DNA of 64,000 nucleotides from CBDFGK01 sp965247075 (GCA_965247075.1 CBDFGK010000002.1:1611113-1675112); one strand, 5' to 3'. Positions 1 through 9,551 are shown, counted from the stretch's first letter. The notes: generated from the letters alone by a model not told the origin. Made by a program: numbers and translations.

Positions 1-481
1 CACGCAGGTCCAACAGCGTATGCATCTTCACCGCCGCCTTGGTGCTGCGAAATGGCGCCCATGGAAACAGCGACAGACAGAGATCTATTGTGGTGGAGTC
101 CAGCGCATAAACCGTGTTCGTCAGGTCCAACCCAAGATCCTCTTCGGCATAGAGTTTTCGAGCTTGCGTGATCAGCCGTTGTGCAAACTCGGCGTAGATT
201 CGCCAGTCTCTTCGTTCGTTGGCATCGGCCAGGGTAGAGCGCTTGATCGGCGAACCAATGCCCATGTGGTACAGCTTGGCCGATTGCGCCGAGAGACACG
301 CTTCGATATCGCGCAGGCTCTCCCTGTAGGTCAACTGCGCAAACGCCAGAGCGCGAAAATGTTCGGCGCAAGGAAGTGTGCGAATACGATGATCTCCATC
401 GTACCGGGACACGAGCCGGTGAAAAGTTTTCCACGGAAGAAAGTCCATGATCTGTGCAAACAGCGTCTTTCCGGTATACAT
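1..481 (-). mobile_element. IS4-family transposase, N-terminal 160 residues, cut by the window edge
   Basis: The minus strand is open from an ATG at 481 to base 1 without a stop. The product begins MYTGKTLFAQIMDFLPWK and continues through RYDGDHRIRTLPCAEHFRAL and YRESLRDIEACL, the N-terminal helical (DUF4372-like) part seen in many IS4 transposases. YALDSTTIDLCLSLFPWA near residues 130-147 carries the first catalytic aspartate of the DDE triad. The rest lies left of the window. A weak GAG precedes the ATG. The sequence around 600-625 (TTAACCGGACAGTAGTGG) probably belongs to the right end of the element, but I cannot see the other inverted repeat. Intactness cannot be judged. Confidence 0.85.
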
Positions 482-625
482 CGAATCGTCTCGGCAACAA
501 GGGTCTACCAAGAGAATACATTATCGGATTTGCGTTCAAGTCGGGGACACCCTAATTTTGCTGTAACTCATTGTGGCCATTGAGAAAATTCCGCTTTGTC
601 GAAGTTTTAACCGGACAGTAGTGGG

Positions 626-2242
626 TTGGAGTATCGACTATTTTCCCGAAGGGCTGTTCTTGCTCAAGGGTGCACTGAAGCGGGCTGGGCGCGTAAGCTG
701 CTCTGGAACGGCACTCTTTTGAAGATATTCAGCTATATCGCCGCGCTTTTCATCTCAGCCCTTTTATTGATTGTAGCCGTCACACTGAACGACAGGGAGT
801 GGGCTGTCATCTACGTTGCTACGGTTCTACTTGTCGCTTTGGATACCGCCACATTGCCGCTCGCGATGCGGCAGGCACATGGGGATTTTCTACCGGTATT
901 CCATCGCGCGTTGATCAAATGGCCGGTAATAATATTGGTTGTTGTGGCGTCTTCCTATTTGGCCTTCAATGTCGCGTATCCCGTTTATATTGACCAGGAT
1001 ATTGCCGTATTGGTTCAACGGTCTTTTGAGGAGCAATTGGGTCGGTTTACATCACCATTGCTTGGTTATACGCACGCATTTTTATCTGCCGCTGACACGT
1101 CGGTCATGTACCTTGCCCAAAATTATGTTCCACGCATTGAAAGCACTGCGGTCAAGTGGGTGATATGGCTCTATTTTTGTCTTAAAGCTGCTATATCGAC
1201 AGTCCTGTTGATCTACCTATTGCTGGGAGGCCTCACGCTTCTATCCATCAAGGAGCGTAAGGGTTGGAGGGTGCTGGGCGAGTCCCTTTTCGAGAAGTAT
1301 TTTACGCTCACGCTAATTTGTTTGTTTGCGATCTATATCTATGCCGTCACCATACACATTTCACCCAAAAATATTGTAGGCGAGCAGAAATCCGGGAAGT
1401 GCGATGCTGCACTCAGCGCTCTTCAGTCGACAAATGCTGAGCGAACCCGAAAATTATCCACTGAAGAAGAAGCACTGAAACTCTCTGTCGAACGTCGGAT
1501 TGATGGCGAGATCGCCGGCGTTTTCTCGCTGGCAGAGAGTAGGGTTGATCCATACCTGGACTGGTACTTCTCTGTAAGGGGCGAATATGAGCGAATGGGC
1601 GCCGGCGTTGCGGCGAAAATAGCATCCGAATCACCGGATAAGCCAGATGAGTTTGACAGACGAATTACGGCCAATATCAATACGGCGTTGCAGAGCTTGA
1701 GCCGGAAGATGGATGCGGTGGTTATAGAGAGTATTAATGCCTCGGCCAAGGGTGCCCAATCCTTGTTACTGGCAGAACTCCCCCTTGATGAGTGTCTGCC
1801 GAAAATAAATCGGGAAGCATTGGTCTTTGAAACGAAAGCAGTCTATGTCGGCAAATCGCAGGCTTTGTTTGCGGGCGGGGCCATCGCTGCCATTACCGCG
1901 AAAAAAGCATCTGCTAAAGCGGGTGTAAAAGTCGGCGCAAAACTCGCGGGAAAGTGGGGCAGCTCTGTAACGGCGGGCTTGGCCGGGGCAAGTCTCTGCG
2001 GGCCATTGGCACCCCTGTGTGGTGCGGGTGCCGCTCTATTCGCGTGGTTCGCCGTGGATGCCGCTGTGGTAACTGCTGATGAGATGCTGAACCGTGACAA
2101 GCTGCGCAATGAAATTCTCACGAATCTCAATCACCGGAAAAGACAGATTCGTGATCGGATGGTCAAGATGCAGCATGGAGTCATCTCAGACCGTTACGAT
2201 ATTATTGAGAGGAGGTTTACGATTCCGAAAGATGGGTTTTGA
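626..2242 (+). CDS. Unknown multi-pass membrane protein
   Basis: I do not recognise a family. The frame gives up to 538 residues. Hydrophobic segments lie near residues 34-52, 58-76, 95-115, 178-205 and 224-245. A charged helical stretch (about 255-390) follows, then a Gly/Ala-rich hydrophobic region (about 405-475) that looks like one or two further membrane or membrane-inserting helices, then a basic tail. The first start is a TTG at 626, directly beside the putative end of the IS4 element. A second TTG at 719, just before the first membrane helix, is at least as likely. The insertion may therefore have replaced the original 5' end or promoter. No partner gene suggests a role. Confidence 0.6.
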   Translation: MEYRLFSRRAVLAQGCTEAGWARKLLWNGTLLKIFSYIAALFISALLLIVAVTLNDREWAVIYVATVLLVALDTATLPLAMRQAHGDFLPVFHRALIKWPVIILVVVASSYLAFNVAYPVYIDQDIAVLVQRSFEEQLGRFTSPLLGYTHAFLSAADTSVMYLAQNYVPRIESTAVKWVIWLYFCLKAAISTVLLIYLLLGGLTLLSIKERKGWRVLGESLFEKYFTLTLICLFAIYIYAVTIHISPKNIVGEQKSGKCDAALSALQSTNAERTRKLSTEEEALKLSVERRIDGEIAGVFSLAESRVDPYLDWYFSVRGEYERMGAGVAAKIASESPDKPDEFDRRITANINTALQSLSRKMDAVVIESINASAKGAQSLLLAELPLDECLPKINREALVFETKAVYVGKSQALFAGGAIAAITAKKASAKAGVKVGAKLAGKWGSSVTAGLAGASLCGPLAPLCGAGAALFAWFAVDAAVVTADEMLNRDKLRNEILTNLNHRKRQIRDRMVKMQHGVISDRYDIIERRFTIPKDGF

Positions 2243-2262
2243 CGCCCGATTGATTTGACTCG

Positions 2263-2601
2263 TTATAAGGCGAGAACAAGCCGGACACCCTCCTCCACTT
2301 CCCTTAGCTTCGCGCCTTGCAATCTACCCACGCGCTCAGTGAGAAATGACTTATCGAGTGTAACGATCTGAGAAACGTTCACTACAGACTCACGACCTAA
2401 GCTAACACTGCGCTTTGACAGGATGACATTTCCAGGTGCGACGTCAAGTTTTGTATTTGAGGTAATCGCGGCAGCGACAACGGTATTGATACGACTGCGA
2501 TTGAAGTCATCGGATTGCAGAATCAGTACGGGCCTGCGAAAGCCGGGTTCCGAGGCCGATGGCCCAGGGAGATCGGCCCACCAAACCTCCCCCCGCTTCA
2601 T
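2263..2601 (-). CDS. MazF/PemK-type toxin (endoribonuclease)
   Basis: The 112-residue protein starts MKRGEVWWADLPGPSASEP, the classic PemK/MazF opening (KRGEVWxxDL). It contains RRPVLILQSDDFN, a central strand region TVVAAAITSN, and SVVNVSQIVTLDKSFL near the end. Family members cleave mRNA at short motifs and are held inactive by the upstream antitoxin. Its ATG directly follows the TAG of the antitoxin frame, so the two are translationally coupled in the usual antitoxin-first order. Length and motifs look complete, so the toxin is probably functional. Confidence 0.9.
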   Translation of the reverse strand: MKRGEVWWADLPGPSASEPGFRRPVLILQSDDFNRSRINTVVAAAITSNTKLDVAPGNVILSKRSVSLGRESVVNVSQIVTLDKSFLTERVGRLQGAKLREVEEGVRLVLAL

Positions 2602-2838
2602 CTACCAGTCTTCCTTCGTAAGTAGCCGGCGCTGCATCCTGTAAAGATTTTTGTCAAGACCGGACTTGTCCGAAGCATAGACATCATTGAGCTTTGCGGT
2701 GACATCTTCGCTGCGGTGCCGCTCAACAAATTCATGAACGGCAGTTGCATAGAGTTCGCTCCTGGAGACACCGAGCTTCCCAGCGGCTCGGTCAGCAGCC
2801 TCGAATACTTCATCCGGGATGGATATTGCGGTTTTCAT
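2602..2838 (-). CDS. Antitoxin of the MazF pair (ribbon-helix-helix type)
   Basis: The 78-residue protein begins MKTAISIPDEVFEAADRAA, the signature of ribbon-helix-helix antitoxins: a short beta strand followed by GVSRSELYATAVHEFVERH. The first part should bind DNA and autoregulate the pair. The basic and acidic C-terminal tail (DKNLYRMQRRLLTKEDW) should wrap the toxin. An ATG further upstream would add 57 residues without family character, so the start at 2838 is preferred. It is transcribed just ahead of the toxin with no gap. Confidence 0.87.
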   Translation of the reverse strand: MKTAISIPDEVFEAADRAAGKLGVSRSELYATAVHEFVERHRSEDVTAKLNDVYASDKSGLDKNLYRMQRRLLTKEDW

Positions 2839-3009
2839 GTTCTGAGTATAACTGCGGTTATACCAAGCAACAAGCCTTATAAAGCCGCCACCAACGGCGA
2901 GTGGCGGAGCCACGAGTCCGGCCCTGGTTAAAACCACCACGCTGGATATTTCAATTGGTAGTGGACGCTGCATAACGATTGAGAGTATTGGAACAATCGC
3001 TGACCCCAA

Positions 3010-4017
3010 TCAATCGATGCGTACGCTATGAATCATGTCCAGGCCCAAATTATTCTTCTCGAGTATGCGGTCAGCACGGTAGCTCGAACGCACCAGCGGC
3101 CCGGACGCCACTTCGACAAAGCCCAGGTTCAGGCCACGCTGCCGCAAGGCCGCAAACCGGTCAGGGTGTACCCACTCTTCCACCGGCAGGTGGTTGAGTG
3201 TTGGCCTCAGGTATTGTCCCAGGGTGAGTATATCGACTCCCTGCTCGCGCAAGTCCCCCATGGTTTGCAGCACTTCCGTCTCAGTCTCACCCAGGCCCAG
3301 CATCAGGCTGGATTTGGTCAGCACCTCCGGTCGCACCTGCTTGGCATAGCCCAGCACATCCAGGGTAATTTGATAGCCGGCACGCCGGTCCCGCACTCGC
3401 CGGGTAAGTCGCTCTACCGTTTCAATATTTTGCGCAAATACCTGCAAACCGGAATTCACCACGGTGGCAACGGCCACGTCGCTGCCACCAAAATCAGGTG
3501 TTAACGCCTCCACTGCAGTGGCGGGGTTTACCTCGCGGATAGCTTGCACACAAGCTGCGTAGTGGGCGGCGCCTCCGTCCTCCAGATCATCTCGGTCCAC
3601 CGAGGTCAACACCACATAGCGCAGGTTCATCAGTTGGACCGAGCGCGCCGCATTGGCCGGCTCCCGGACGTCCAGCCAAGCACCCGGATTGCCGGTATCA
3701 ACCGCACAGAAGCGGCAGGCGCGGGTGCACACCGACCCCATTAACATAATGGTGGCGGTGCCATTACTCCAGCACTCACCCATATTGGGGCAGTGGCTCT
3801 CTTCACAGACGGTGGCCAGTCGATTGTCGCGCACGGTGTCCTGCACCGCCGTGAATTTCTCACTGCGCTCAATACGCAGTCGCAACCACGGCGGCTTGCG
3901 CTGGTGTGGCACTGCGCGGTTGGCATTTTCCTTGATGCCATCCTTGATGGCCGAGAAACCCCGCCCGGTATTAAATTTTGTGCCACTGCCCGGTCTGTTG
4001 GGTTCTGCTTTGCTCAT
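3010..4017 (-). CDS. lipA: Lipoyl synthase LipA
   Basis: This radical SAM enzyme inserts two sulfurs into protein-bound octanoyl groups to make lipoyl cofactors for 2-oxoacid dehydrogenases and the glycine cleavage system. The 335-residue product has both cluster motifs: C71-x4-C76-x5-C82 for the auxiliary 4Fe-4S cluster and C97-x3-C101-x2-C104 (CTRACRFC) for the SAM cluster. The C-terminal GPLVRSSYRAD contains the conserved serine region. I chose the ATG at 4017 because upstream codons encode no family sequence. lipB is not adjacent, so this gene stands alone, divergent from the aldolase gene. Confidence 0.97.
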   Translation of the reverse strand: MSKAEPNRPGSGTKFNTGRGFSAIKDGIKENANRAVPHQRKPPWLRLRIERSEKFTAVQDTVRDNRLATVCEESHCPNMGECWSNGTATIMLMGSVCTRACRFCAVDTGNPGAWLDVREPANAARSVQLMNLRYVVLTSVDRDDLEDGGAAHYAACVQAIREVNPATAVEALTPDFGGSDVAVATVVNSGLQVFAQNIETVERLTRRVRDRRAGYQITLDVLGYAKQVRPEVLTKSSLMLGLGETETEVLQTMGDLREQGVDILTLGQYLRPTLNHLPVEEWVHPDRFAALRQRGLNLGFVEVASGPLVRSSYRADRILEKNNLGLDMIHSVRID

Positions 4018-4068
4018 ACCGCCCATTATGCCTAAACTGCCTAAGGAATGCCCCCCTTGAGATGAGCC

Positions 4069-4839
4069 ATGCAGACCATACCTGGAATAAACGCCGATAT
4101 TCTCAAACAATTCGCACCCCGGCCCGGACGCCGGCCGCTGCTGCCCGAGCTGAGTGATGCCGCCCAGGTGGCGCTGATGTGCCGAATGCTGTTTCAGGAG
4201 GGCTGGAACGACCATATTGCCGGCCATATCACCTACCGCCTGGACGATGGCCGTGTACTAACCAATCCCTGGGAGTTGGCCTGGGATGAAATCACCGCCG
4301 GCGATGTAGTCACCCTCAATGAACAGGGCGAAGTTACCGACGGCGACTGGAATGTCAGCCCCGCCATCGGCCTGCACATACAGCTACATCAACTGCGCCC
4401 GGCCGTGAATGTAGTGATCCACAACCACGCCCACTACAGCGGTATCTGGGCCAATCTGCAGCGCATACCGGGGGTTTTCGACCAGACCAGCGCCTATGTA
4501 GACGGCCCCCTGCCCCTCTACAACGAATACCGGGGCACCTTTGAAGATGGCGACAAAACCATGGCCGCCGCCACAGCGCTGGGGGATGCCAAATGGGCTC
4601 TGCTGGCCAATCACGGTGCGCTGGTGGTGGGCAAGGATCTACGCCAGGCACACCTGCGCGCGCTTACGCTGGAATGGCGCTCGCGACGGGCCTACGAAGT
4701 GGAGTTAGCCGGCGGTGGTGTGCCACTTACCGAAGCACAAATTGCCGCGGCCGCCCGGCCCGACGCCAATGGCTTTCCCTTTCTCTGGGAGGCCATGGCA
4801 CGGCGTGAATTGCAGCGCGATGAAAGCGTGCTGGATTAG
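4069..4839 (+). CDS. Class II aldolase/adducin family protein
   Basis: The 256-residue protein has the class II aldolase fold signatures. An N-terminal GWNDHIAGHITYR is followed by the metal-binding HNHAHYSG (about residues 121-128) and LLANHGALVVG (about 182-192) with the second zinc histidine. The family includes fuculose-phosphate aldolases, ribulose-phosphate epimerases and decarboxylases, so the substrate cannot be told. It lies six bases ahead of the TauD-type dioxygenase, and the two probably form one transcript acting on the same small organic acid or sulfonate-like substrate (inference). Confidence 0.85.
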   Translation: MQTIPGINADILKQFAPRPGRRPLLPELSDAAQVALMCRMLFQEGWNDHIAGHITYRLDDGRVLTNPWELAWDEITAGDVVTLNEQGEVTDGDWNVSPAIGLHIQLHQLRPAVNVVIHNHAHYSGIWANLQRIPGVFDQTSAYVDGPLPLYNEYRGTFEDGDKTMAAATALGDAKWALLANHGALVVGKDLRQAHLRALTLEWRSRRAYEVELAGGGVPLTEAQIAAAARPDANGFPFLWEAMARRELQRDESVLD

Positions 4840-4845
4840 GAGAGA

Positions 4846-5772
4846 ATGATGACACTGCAAACAACGGCATTACATAACGTCGGGGTCCAAGTGAGTGGCT
4901 TTGATATCACCGCTCCGGTAGGCGAAGACCTCAAACAGGAACTCATCTCCCTGTGGAATGAGCACGCCATCCTGGTATTTCGTGGCCAGGACGTCACCCC
5001 CGAGCGGCAGATCGAATTCAGCCGCATCTTCGGGCCATTGGAGTCACACCCGATAACGGCTACCACGTCCCAGGAATACCCCGAGCTCTTTGTGTTGGCC
5101 GGCAGCCCGGAGCAGGAGAAGTTCCTCACCGCCAGTTACCGGGGACAAACCATGGTCAGCAAGCTGGACTGGCACATGGACCTGCACTACACCGGCAAAC
5201 CCAATCGGGGCGCGCTGCTGCGTGCGGTGGTCTGCGCCAGGGAGGACGGCTTAACCGGTTTTGCCGACCTCGCCAAAGCCTGGGACGCGCTGGATGCAGA
5301 AACGCAGGCCCTGCTGGAGAAAATCGAAGTAAGCTATGTTTTTAGCATGCAGCGCCGGCATATGCGCTATGTCGATCTGGAGGGTTACGAGCCCGGTCCC
5401 TACAGCCCCCGCAAGCCCGCGGACATCAACTACCCCAATTTCCCGGAAATCGCCTACCCCGCCGTGGTGACCCACCCGGTAACCGGGCGCAAGGTACTGG
5501 AAATCTGCGAGCAATTTCTGGAGCGCATCGTGGCGCCCCACCAGGCAGATTTATCCAACGATGAGGCGATAGAGTTGCTGGAGATGTTAGTGGCACACAC
5601 CCGCCAGCCGCAGTTTCATTACTTTCACCAGTGGCAGCAAGGTGACATGGTGCTGTGGGATAACTGGCGCGCCATGCACTGTGCCACCGGCACCAGGCCC
5701 GGTATCAAGCGGGTTATCCACCGCACCACCATTGCCGGCGATGCCACCCTGGGCCGCGTGGTTGACGGGTAA
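4846..5772 (+). CDS. TauD/TfdA-family 2-oxoglutarate-dependent dioxygenase
   Basis: The 308-residue protein shows the family layout: VFRGQDVTPERQIEFSRIFG near the N-terminus, the iron-binding HxD in DWHMDLHYTG (about residue 108) and the distal histidine in MHCATGTRPGIKRVIHRTTI near the C-terminus, where the arginine binds 2-oxoglutarate. Homologues hydroxylate taurine, sulfonates, phenoxyacetates or carnitine-like compounds; the substrate is not readable here. The ATG at 4846 follows an AGGAGAG ribosome binding site. It is probably co-transcribed with the aldolase gene just upstream. Confidence 0.9.
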   Translation: MMTLQTTALHNVGVQVSGFDITAPVGEDLKQELISLWNEHAILVFRGQDVTPERQIEFSRIFGPLESHPITATTSQEYPELFVLAGSPEQEKFLTASYRGQTMVSKLDWHMDLHYTGKPNRGALLRAVVCAREDGLTGFADLAKAWDALDAETQALLEKIEVSYVFSMQRRHMRYVDLEGYEPGPYSPRKPADINYPNFPEIAYPAVVTHPVTGRKVLEICEQFLERIVAPHQADLSNDEAIELLEMLVAHTRQPQFHYFHQWQQGDMVLWDNWRAMHCATGTRPGIKRVIHRTTIAGDATLGRVVDG

Positions 5773-5890
5773 CCGGGGAGTCAGGACGGCCATACCCGGA
5801 TGCCGGCCAGTTGTATCAACAAAACACCAAAACCAATACGCCTCTACACACAGGCGTTACCATGTGCATAACTTTTGTGGGGATAGCTCA

Positions 5891-5902
5891 GACTCTGACC
5901 CC
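5891..5902. repeat. Solo copy of the GGGGTCAGAGT dispersed repeat
   Basis: Read on the minus strand this is GGGGTCAGAGTC. It lies directly beyond the egtD stop, between two convergent genes. The same head sequence recurs at 14234, 17004, 44276 and 60732. Confidence 0.5.
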
Positions 5903-5905
5903 AAA

Positions 5906-6871
5906 CTATTCAGCTTCGAAGTAAAAAACCCCGAACAGCCCCGCATCATCCTGCCACAAACAGCGCTGGCCAAAACCCGCCGCAGCCGCCAAGCGGGTGA
6001 AATCACCGGGGTTGTACTTGTAGGAGTACTCGGTAAGAAGCCGCTCCCCCGCCTGCAATTCGATATCAAAATCTGCACCACAAACCCGCTGCTGCTGCTG
6101 ACTGACCAGGTGCATTTCAATACGCCGCTGCTGCACATTGTAAAAGGCCAGGTGCGCAAATTTCCGAGTATCAAAATTTGCCGCCAATAGTTGATTACAA
6201 TGCGCCAAAACATTGAGATTGAACGCGGCGGTTACACCCTCGCTATCGTTATAGGCGGCATTGAGAATAGCGCTGCCTTTATGCAGGTCTACACCGATTA
6301 ACAATCCACCTCCGGGGCCTACCTGCGCGGCGACTCTCGACAAAAACTCCAGCGCCTGTTGCGGCATAAAATTGCCGACGGTCGAGCCGGGATAAAACAA
6401 CACCTTACGGCCCATGACATCGACCGCGGGAAGTTCAAAATCGCCGGTAAAGTCTGCCACCACAGCTTGCACGCGCAGGCTCGGCAACTCGGTGCGCAAC
6501 TGCGCTACCGATGCCAGCAGAAAATCCGCAGAGATATCCAACGGCAAGTACACGCCGGGGTTTAGGGCTGGCAACAGGTGACGCACTTTTTCACAGGCGC
6601 CTGCGCCCGGCTCCAGCAGCATACAATCTGGCCCGATACATGCCGCTATATCATCAGCATGGCGTTGCAATATCCCTATCTCGGTACGGGTCGGATAATA
6701 CTCGGAAAGTTCACAAATACGAGCAAACAGCTTCGAACCCTGCTCATCGTAGAAGAACTTCGCATTGATGTACTTGTCAACCGCCTGCAAGCCCGCCACA
6801 AGCTCTTCTCTCAAGGCGCAGTGAACTGCGGCGGTGCGACCAACAGGCTCATCGACAACATCTAAAGCCAT
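5906..6871 (-). CDS. egtD: L-histidine N-alpha-methyltransferase EgtD
   Basis: EgtD trimethylates histidine with SAM to give hercynine, the first step of ergothioneine synthesis. The 321 residues match the usual family length. ELSEYYPTRTE (about 54-64) is the hallmark substrate-binding stretch and LLEPGAGACEK (about 85-95) is the SAM-binding motif. The start overlaps the end of egtB by ten bases, so the two are co-translated. It is the last gene of a six-gene minus-strand run. No egtA, egtC or egtE is visible, which fits the proteobacterial route where EgtB uses a simple thiol donor and the lyase is encoded elsewhere (family knowledge). Confidence 0.95.
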   Translation of the reverse strand: MALDVVDEPVGRTAAVHCALREELVAGLQAVDKYINAKFFYDEQGSKLFARICELSEYYPTRTEIGILQRHADDIAACIGPDCMLLEPGAGACEKVRHLLPALNPGVYLPLDISADFLLASVAQLRTELPSLRVQAVVADFTGDFELPAVDVMGRKVLFYPGSTVGNFMPQQALEFLSRVAAQVGPGGGLLIGVDLHKGSAILNAAYNDSEGVTAAFNLNVLAHCNQLLAANFDTRKFAHLAFYNVQQRRIEMHLVSQQQQRVCGADFDIELQAGERLLTEYSYKYNPGDFTRLAAAAGFGQRCLWQDDAGLFGVFYFEAE

Positions 6872-8103
6872 TTGGCTAACCTGATTGCGGTGAACTGCCA
6901 GCGATCCGGCGGATACAGGAAATTTCGGTAACTGGGGCGAATATGGGACTGGCTGGTTACACAGGAACCGCCGCGCAACACCAACTGGTTGGCCATAAAC
7001 TTACCGTTGTATTCCCCCACCGCACCCACTGCCGGTGCGTAGCCCGGATAGGGTGCGTAGGCGCTACCGGTCCATTCCCACGCCGCGCCATACCACTGCG
7101 CATCTTCGGCAGATACCGCAGCGCCAGGGTGCAGCTCGCCCGCTTCTACAAACTGTCCTTGCGTACTGACGCCGACCACCGCAGACTCCCATTCAAACTC
7201 GGTAGGCAACCTGGCGCCCGCCCAGCGGGCATAGGCATCCGCCTCGTAGGCGCTGAGGTGGCAGGCCGGCCTGCTCATATCCAGCGCCTGCAATCCATAC
7301 AGGGTGTACTCCTGCCAGACCCCGTCGATGCTGTGCCAGTACAGCGGCTGCTGCCAGTTACTCTCACAGACCGTGGCCCAGCCATCGGACAGCCACAACT
7401 CTGGGCGCTGGTAACCGCGGTCTGCTATGAACTGCACAAACTCGCCATTACTGACCAGCCGGCTAGCCAACGCATACGGTGGCAGCAACACGCTGTGGAC
7501 GGGCCGCTCGTTATCAAAACAAAAGCCCTGCCCCTGCTGACCAATAGTTGTTTGAGCGCCCTCAAACTCGCGCCACCGCCATACCACACCGGTGCCCGAT
7601 GGTGGCAGTGTCGCCGCGCTGTAGGCCGGCAGCAACGGATTGCGCGACAAGCTGTATTTGATATCGGTAAAAAATAATTCCTGGTGCTGTTGCTCGTGGT
7701 TTATGCCCAGCTCTACCAGTTCACATATCTGAGCATGCTGTGGGTGTGAGGTATCCGCCAGCAGTTCTCCAATCCCGTCATTGACCTGCTGCCGGTAGGC
7801 CAATACCTCACTCAGCAGCGGCCGTGACAACAGGCCTCGTTCAGCGCGTGGATGCTGATCGCCGATGCCGTTGTAATATGAATTGAAGAGCACCTCGAAG
7901 GCGGCCGAAAAAGGCTGAAAGCCCTGCTGACAGGGCTTCAGAATAAAGGTTTCAAAAAACCAGCTGGTGTGCGCCAAATGCCACTTGGGGGGGCTGGTAG
8001 AGGCCATGGCCTGCAGCGTGTAGTCCTCTATGTGCAAGGACTCGCAGCAACGCTCCGAAGCTGCCCGCACCTGTTGGAACTGCTGTATCAAGTCTGTGCT
8101 CAT
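6862..8103 (-). CDS. egtB: Hercynine oxygenase EgtB (sulfoxide synthase)
   Basis: EgtB is an iron enzyme that joins hercynine to a cysteine-type thiol as a sulfoxide. The 413-residue protein has an N-terminal DinB-like domain with the expected iron histidines H45 (HLAHTSWFFE) and H136/H140 (HEQQHQE), followed by an FGE-sulfatase domain ending VLRGGSCVTSQSHIRPSYRNF. The ATG at 8103 overlaps the TGA of the upstream permease gene (ATGA), which fixes the start; an earlier ATG would overlap by 49 bases. Tight coupling to a transporter and to egtD suggests one transcript for making and moving ergothioneine or its precursors. Confidence 0.95.
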   Translation of the reverse strand: MSTDLIQQFQQVRAASERCCESLHIEDYTLQAMASTSPPKWHLAHTSWFFETFILKPCQQGFQPFSAAFEVLFNSYYNGIGDQHPRAERGLLSRPLLSEVLAYRQQVNDGIGELLADTSHPQHAQICELVELGINHEQQHQELFFTDIKYSLSRNPLLPAYSAATLPPSGTGVVWRWREFEGAQTTIGQQGQGFCFDNERPVHSVLLPPYALASRLVSNGEFVQFIADRGYQRPELWLSDGWATVCESNWQQPLYWHSIDGVWQEYTLYGLQALDMSRPACHLSAYEADAYARWAGARLPTEFEWESAVVGVSTQGQFVEAGELHPGAAVSAEDAQWYGAAWEWTGSAYAPYPGYAPAVGAVGEYNGKFMANQLVLRGGSCVTSQSHIRPSYRNFLYPPDRWQFTAIRLAKWL

Positions 8104-9551
8104 CGAGGCTTCACCAGGTGCCTGGGCAACAGCGCCCGCTCCAACCATTCAAACAGAAACTCAGTGGTAATTGCCAGCATTGCCGCCGGAATAGCGCCCT
8201 GCAGAATCAAGTGATTATCGTTGAGATTCAGCCCCACCACGATGGGCTCGCCCAGGCCACCGGCGCCGACAAACGCCGCCAGTGTGGCGGTGCCAATATT
8301 GATGATGGCCGCCGTCTTGATACCCGCCAGGATAGTTGGCAGGGCCAGCGGTATCTCTACTTTTTGCAGGCGCTGCCAGGCCGTCAGCCCCATGCCCAGG
8401 GCCACTTCACGCAGCAGTGGGTCCACCGATGCAATACCCGTCAGCGTATTGCGAATAACAGGCAACAGGGAATACAGGAATAACGCCACCACAGCCGGCA
8501 GCACGCCAAGCCCCAATACAGGGATCAGCATCGCCAACAACGCCAACGACGGAATGGTTTGCAGCAGCCCCGCCAGGTACACCACGGCCCTGGCTACACG
8601 CGGATACTGGGTTAGCAACAGGGCCAGGGGAATGGCAAACATACAGGCCAGCAACAGGGCCGTACCCGTCAATTTGAGATGCACAACTGTATTGCGCGAG
8701 ATATCAGACCACATATCAGGCGCGTCGGTTTCCAGACCCAGATATTCAGCGGCAACCTGCCGCGGCGTCTTGTCGGTACTCCCCACAATGGCGTTGAGCC
8801 GACGTATGGTAGTTGCGTCCAGCGCACCCGACATGCTCTTGACGATGGCCAGTGCCGGTGCGGGCAGGCCGGTGCGCACCATAAATATGGCATCGTAGCG
8901 GGGAAAGAAATGGCGGTCGTCTGCAAGTAACACCAGGTCAAAGGCATCCAGTTCGCCGTCGGTGATAAAGGCGTCGGTACCATCGAGTTGATCGTTGGCG
9001 ATGGCCCGGTAGGTGAGCGCGTGCTCCATACCACGCACCTGGTTCGACAAACCATAGTGTTCACTGAATGACGGCCAGCCATCGGCGCGATTGAGAAATT
9101 CATGGGAAAAACCCAGTCGCAGGTCTGCATGCTGCACCAATTGGCTAACGCGCTGCAGACCGCGCTCGCGCGCCAGGGGTCCACTGATCGCCAGAGCATA
9201 CCTGTTATTGAATCCCAACACCGCGGCAATATCGATATTTAGCTTTAGCACTTGCGCTCGCAGCCCAGGCAGTAACAGTTCCGGCCGCTGCAATATAACC
9301 TGGCCCAGAGTGCCGGAATACTCCGGGTATATATCGATTTCCCCGGCCAGTAACGCCTCCCACACAACCATGGTGCCACCCAGGCTCAGCTTGCGCTCTA
9401 CCGTGTAACCCGCCTGCTCCAGTTGCAGAGATAACAGTTCTGCCAACACATGGCTCTCGGCAAACATTTTTGAGCCAATGGTGATGGTCTCGCTGCGCGC
9501 CTGCATACCGACAGCCAACAACAGCACCAGCATTAACAGGCGGGCTATCAC
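8100..9551 (-). CDS. ABC importer: substrate-binding domain fused to permease, betaine/ergothioneine class
   Basis: The 483 residues start with a signal peptide (about 1-20). Next comes an OpuAC/YehZ-type binding domain (about 22-275) with ITIGSKMFAE and the typical IDIYPEYSGT. A membrane permease domain follows (about 290-480) with PSLALLAML and GAGGLGEPIVVG. In well-known fusions (OpuBC type, and EgtU of Helicobacter and streptococci) the permease comes first and the binding domain last; here the order is reversed. The domain class binds quaternary amines in an aromatic cage, and hercynine and ergothioneine are such amines. Overlaps of four bases on both sides tie it to the ATPase and to egtB. 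Ergothioneine, hercynine or betaine uptake is an inference. Confidence 0.85.
   Translation of the reverse strand: MIARLLMLVLLLAVGMQARSETITIGSKMFAESHVLAELLSLQLEQAGYTVERKLSLGGTMVVWEALLAGEIDIYPEYSGTLGQVILQRPELLLPGLRAQVLKLNIDIAAVLGFNNRYALAISGPLARERGLQRVSQLVQHADLRLGFSHEFLNRADGWPSFSEHYGLSNQVRGMEHALTYRAIANDQLDGTDAFITDGELDAFDLVLLADDRHFFPRYDAIFMVRTGLPAPALAIVKSMSGALDATTIRRLNAIVGSTDKTPRQVAAEYLGLETDAPDMWSDISRNTVVHLKLTGTALLLACMFAIPLALLLTQYPRVARAVVYLAGLLQTIPSLALLAMLIPVLGLGVLPAVVALFLYSLLPVIRNTLTGIASVDPLLREVALGMGLTAWQRLQKVEIPLALPTILAGIKTAAIINIGTATLAAFVGAGGLGEPIVVGLNLNDNHLILQGAIPAAMLAITTEFLFEWLERALLPRHLVKPR

Noticed and set aside
20..583. Plus-strand 187-codon frame at the left edge
   Set aside because: It is antisense to the IS4 transposase, which has clear family motifs.
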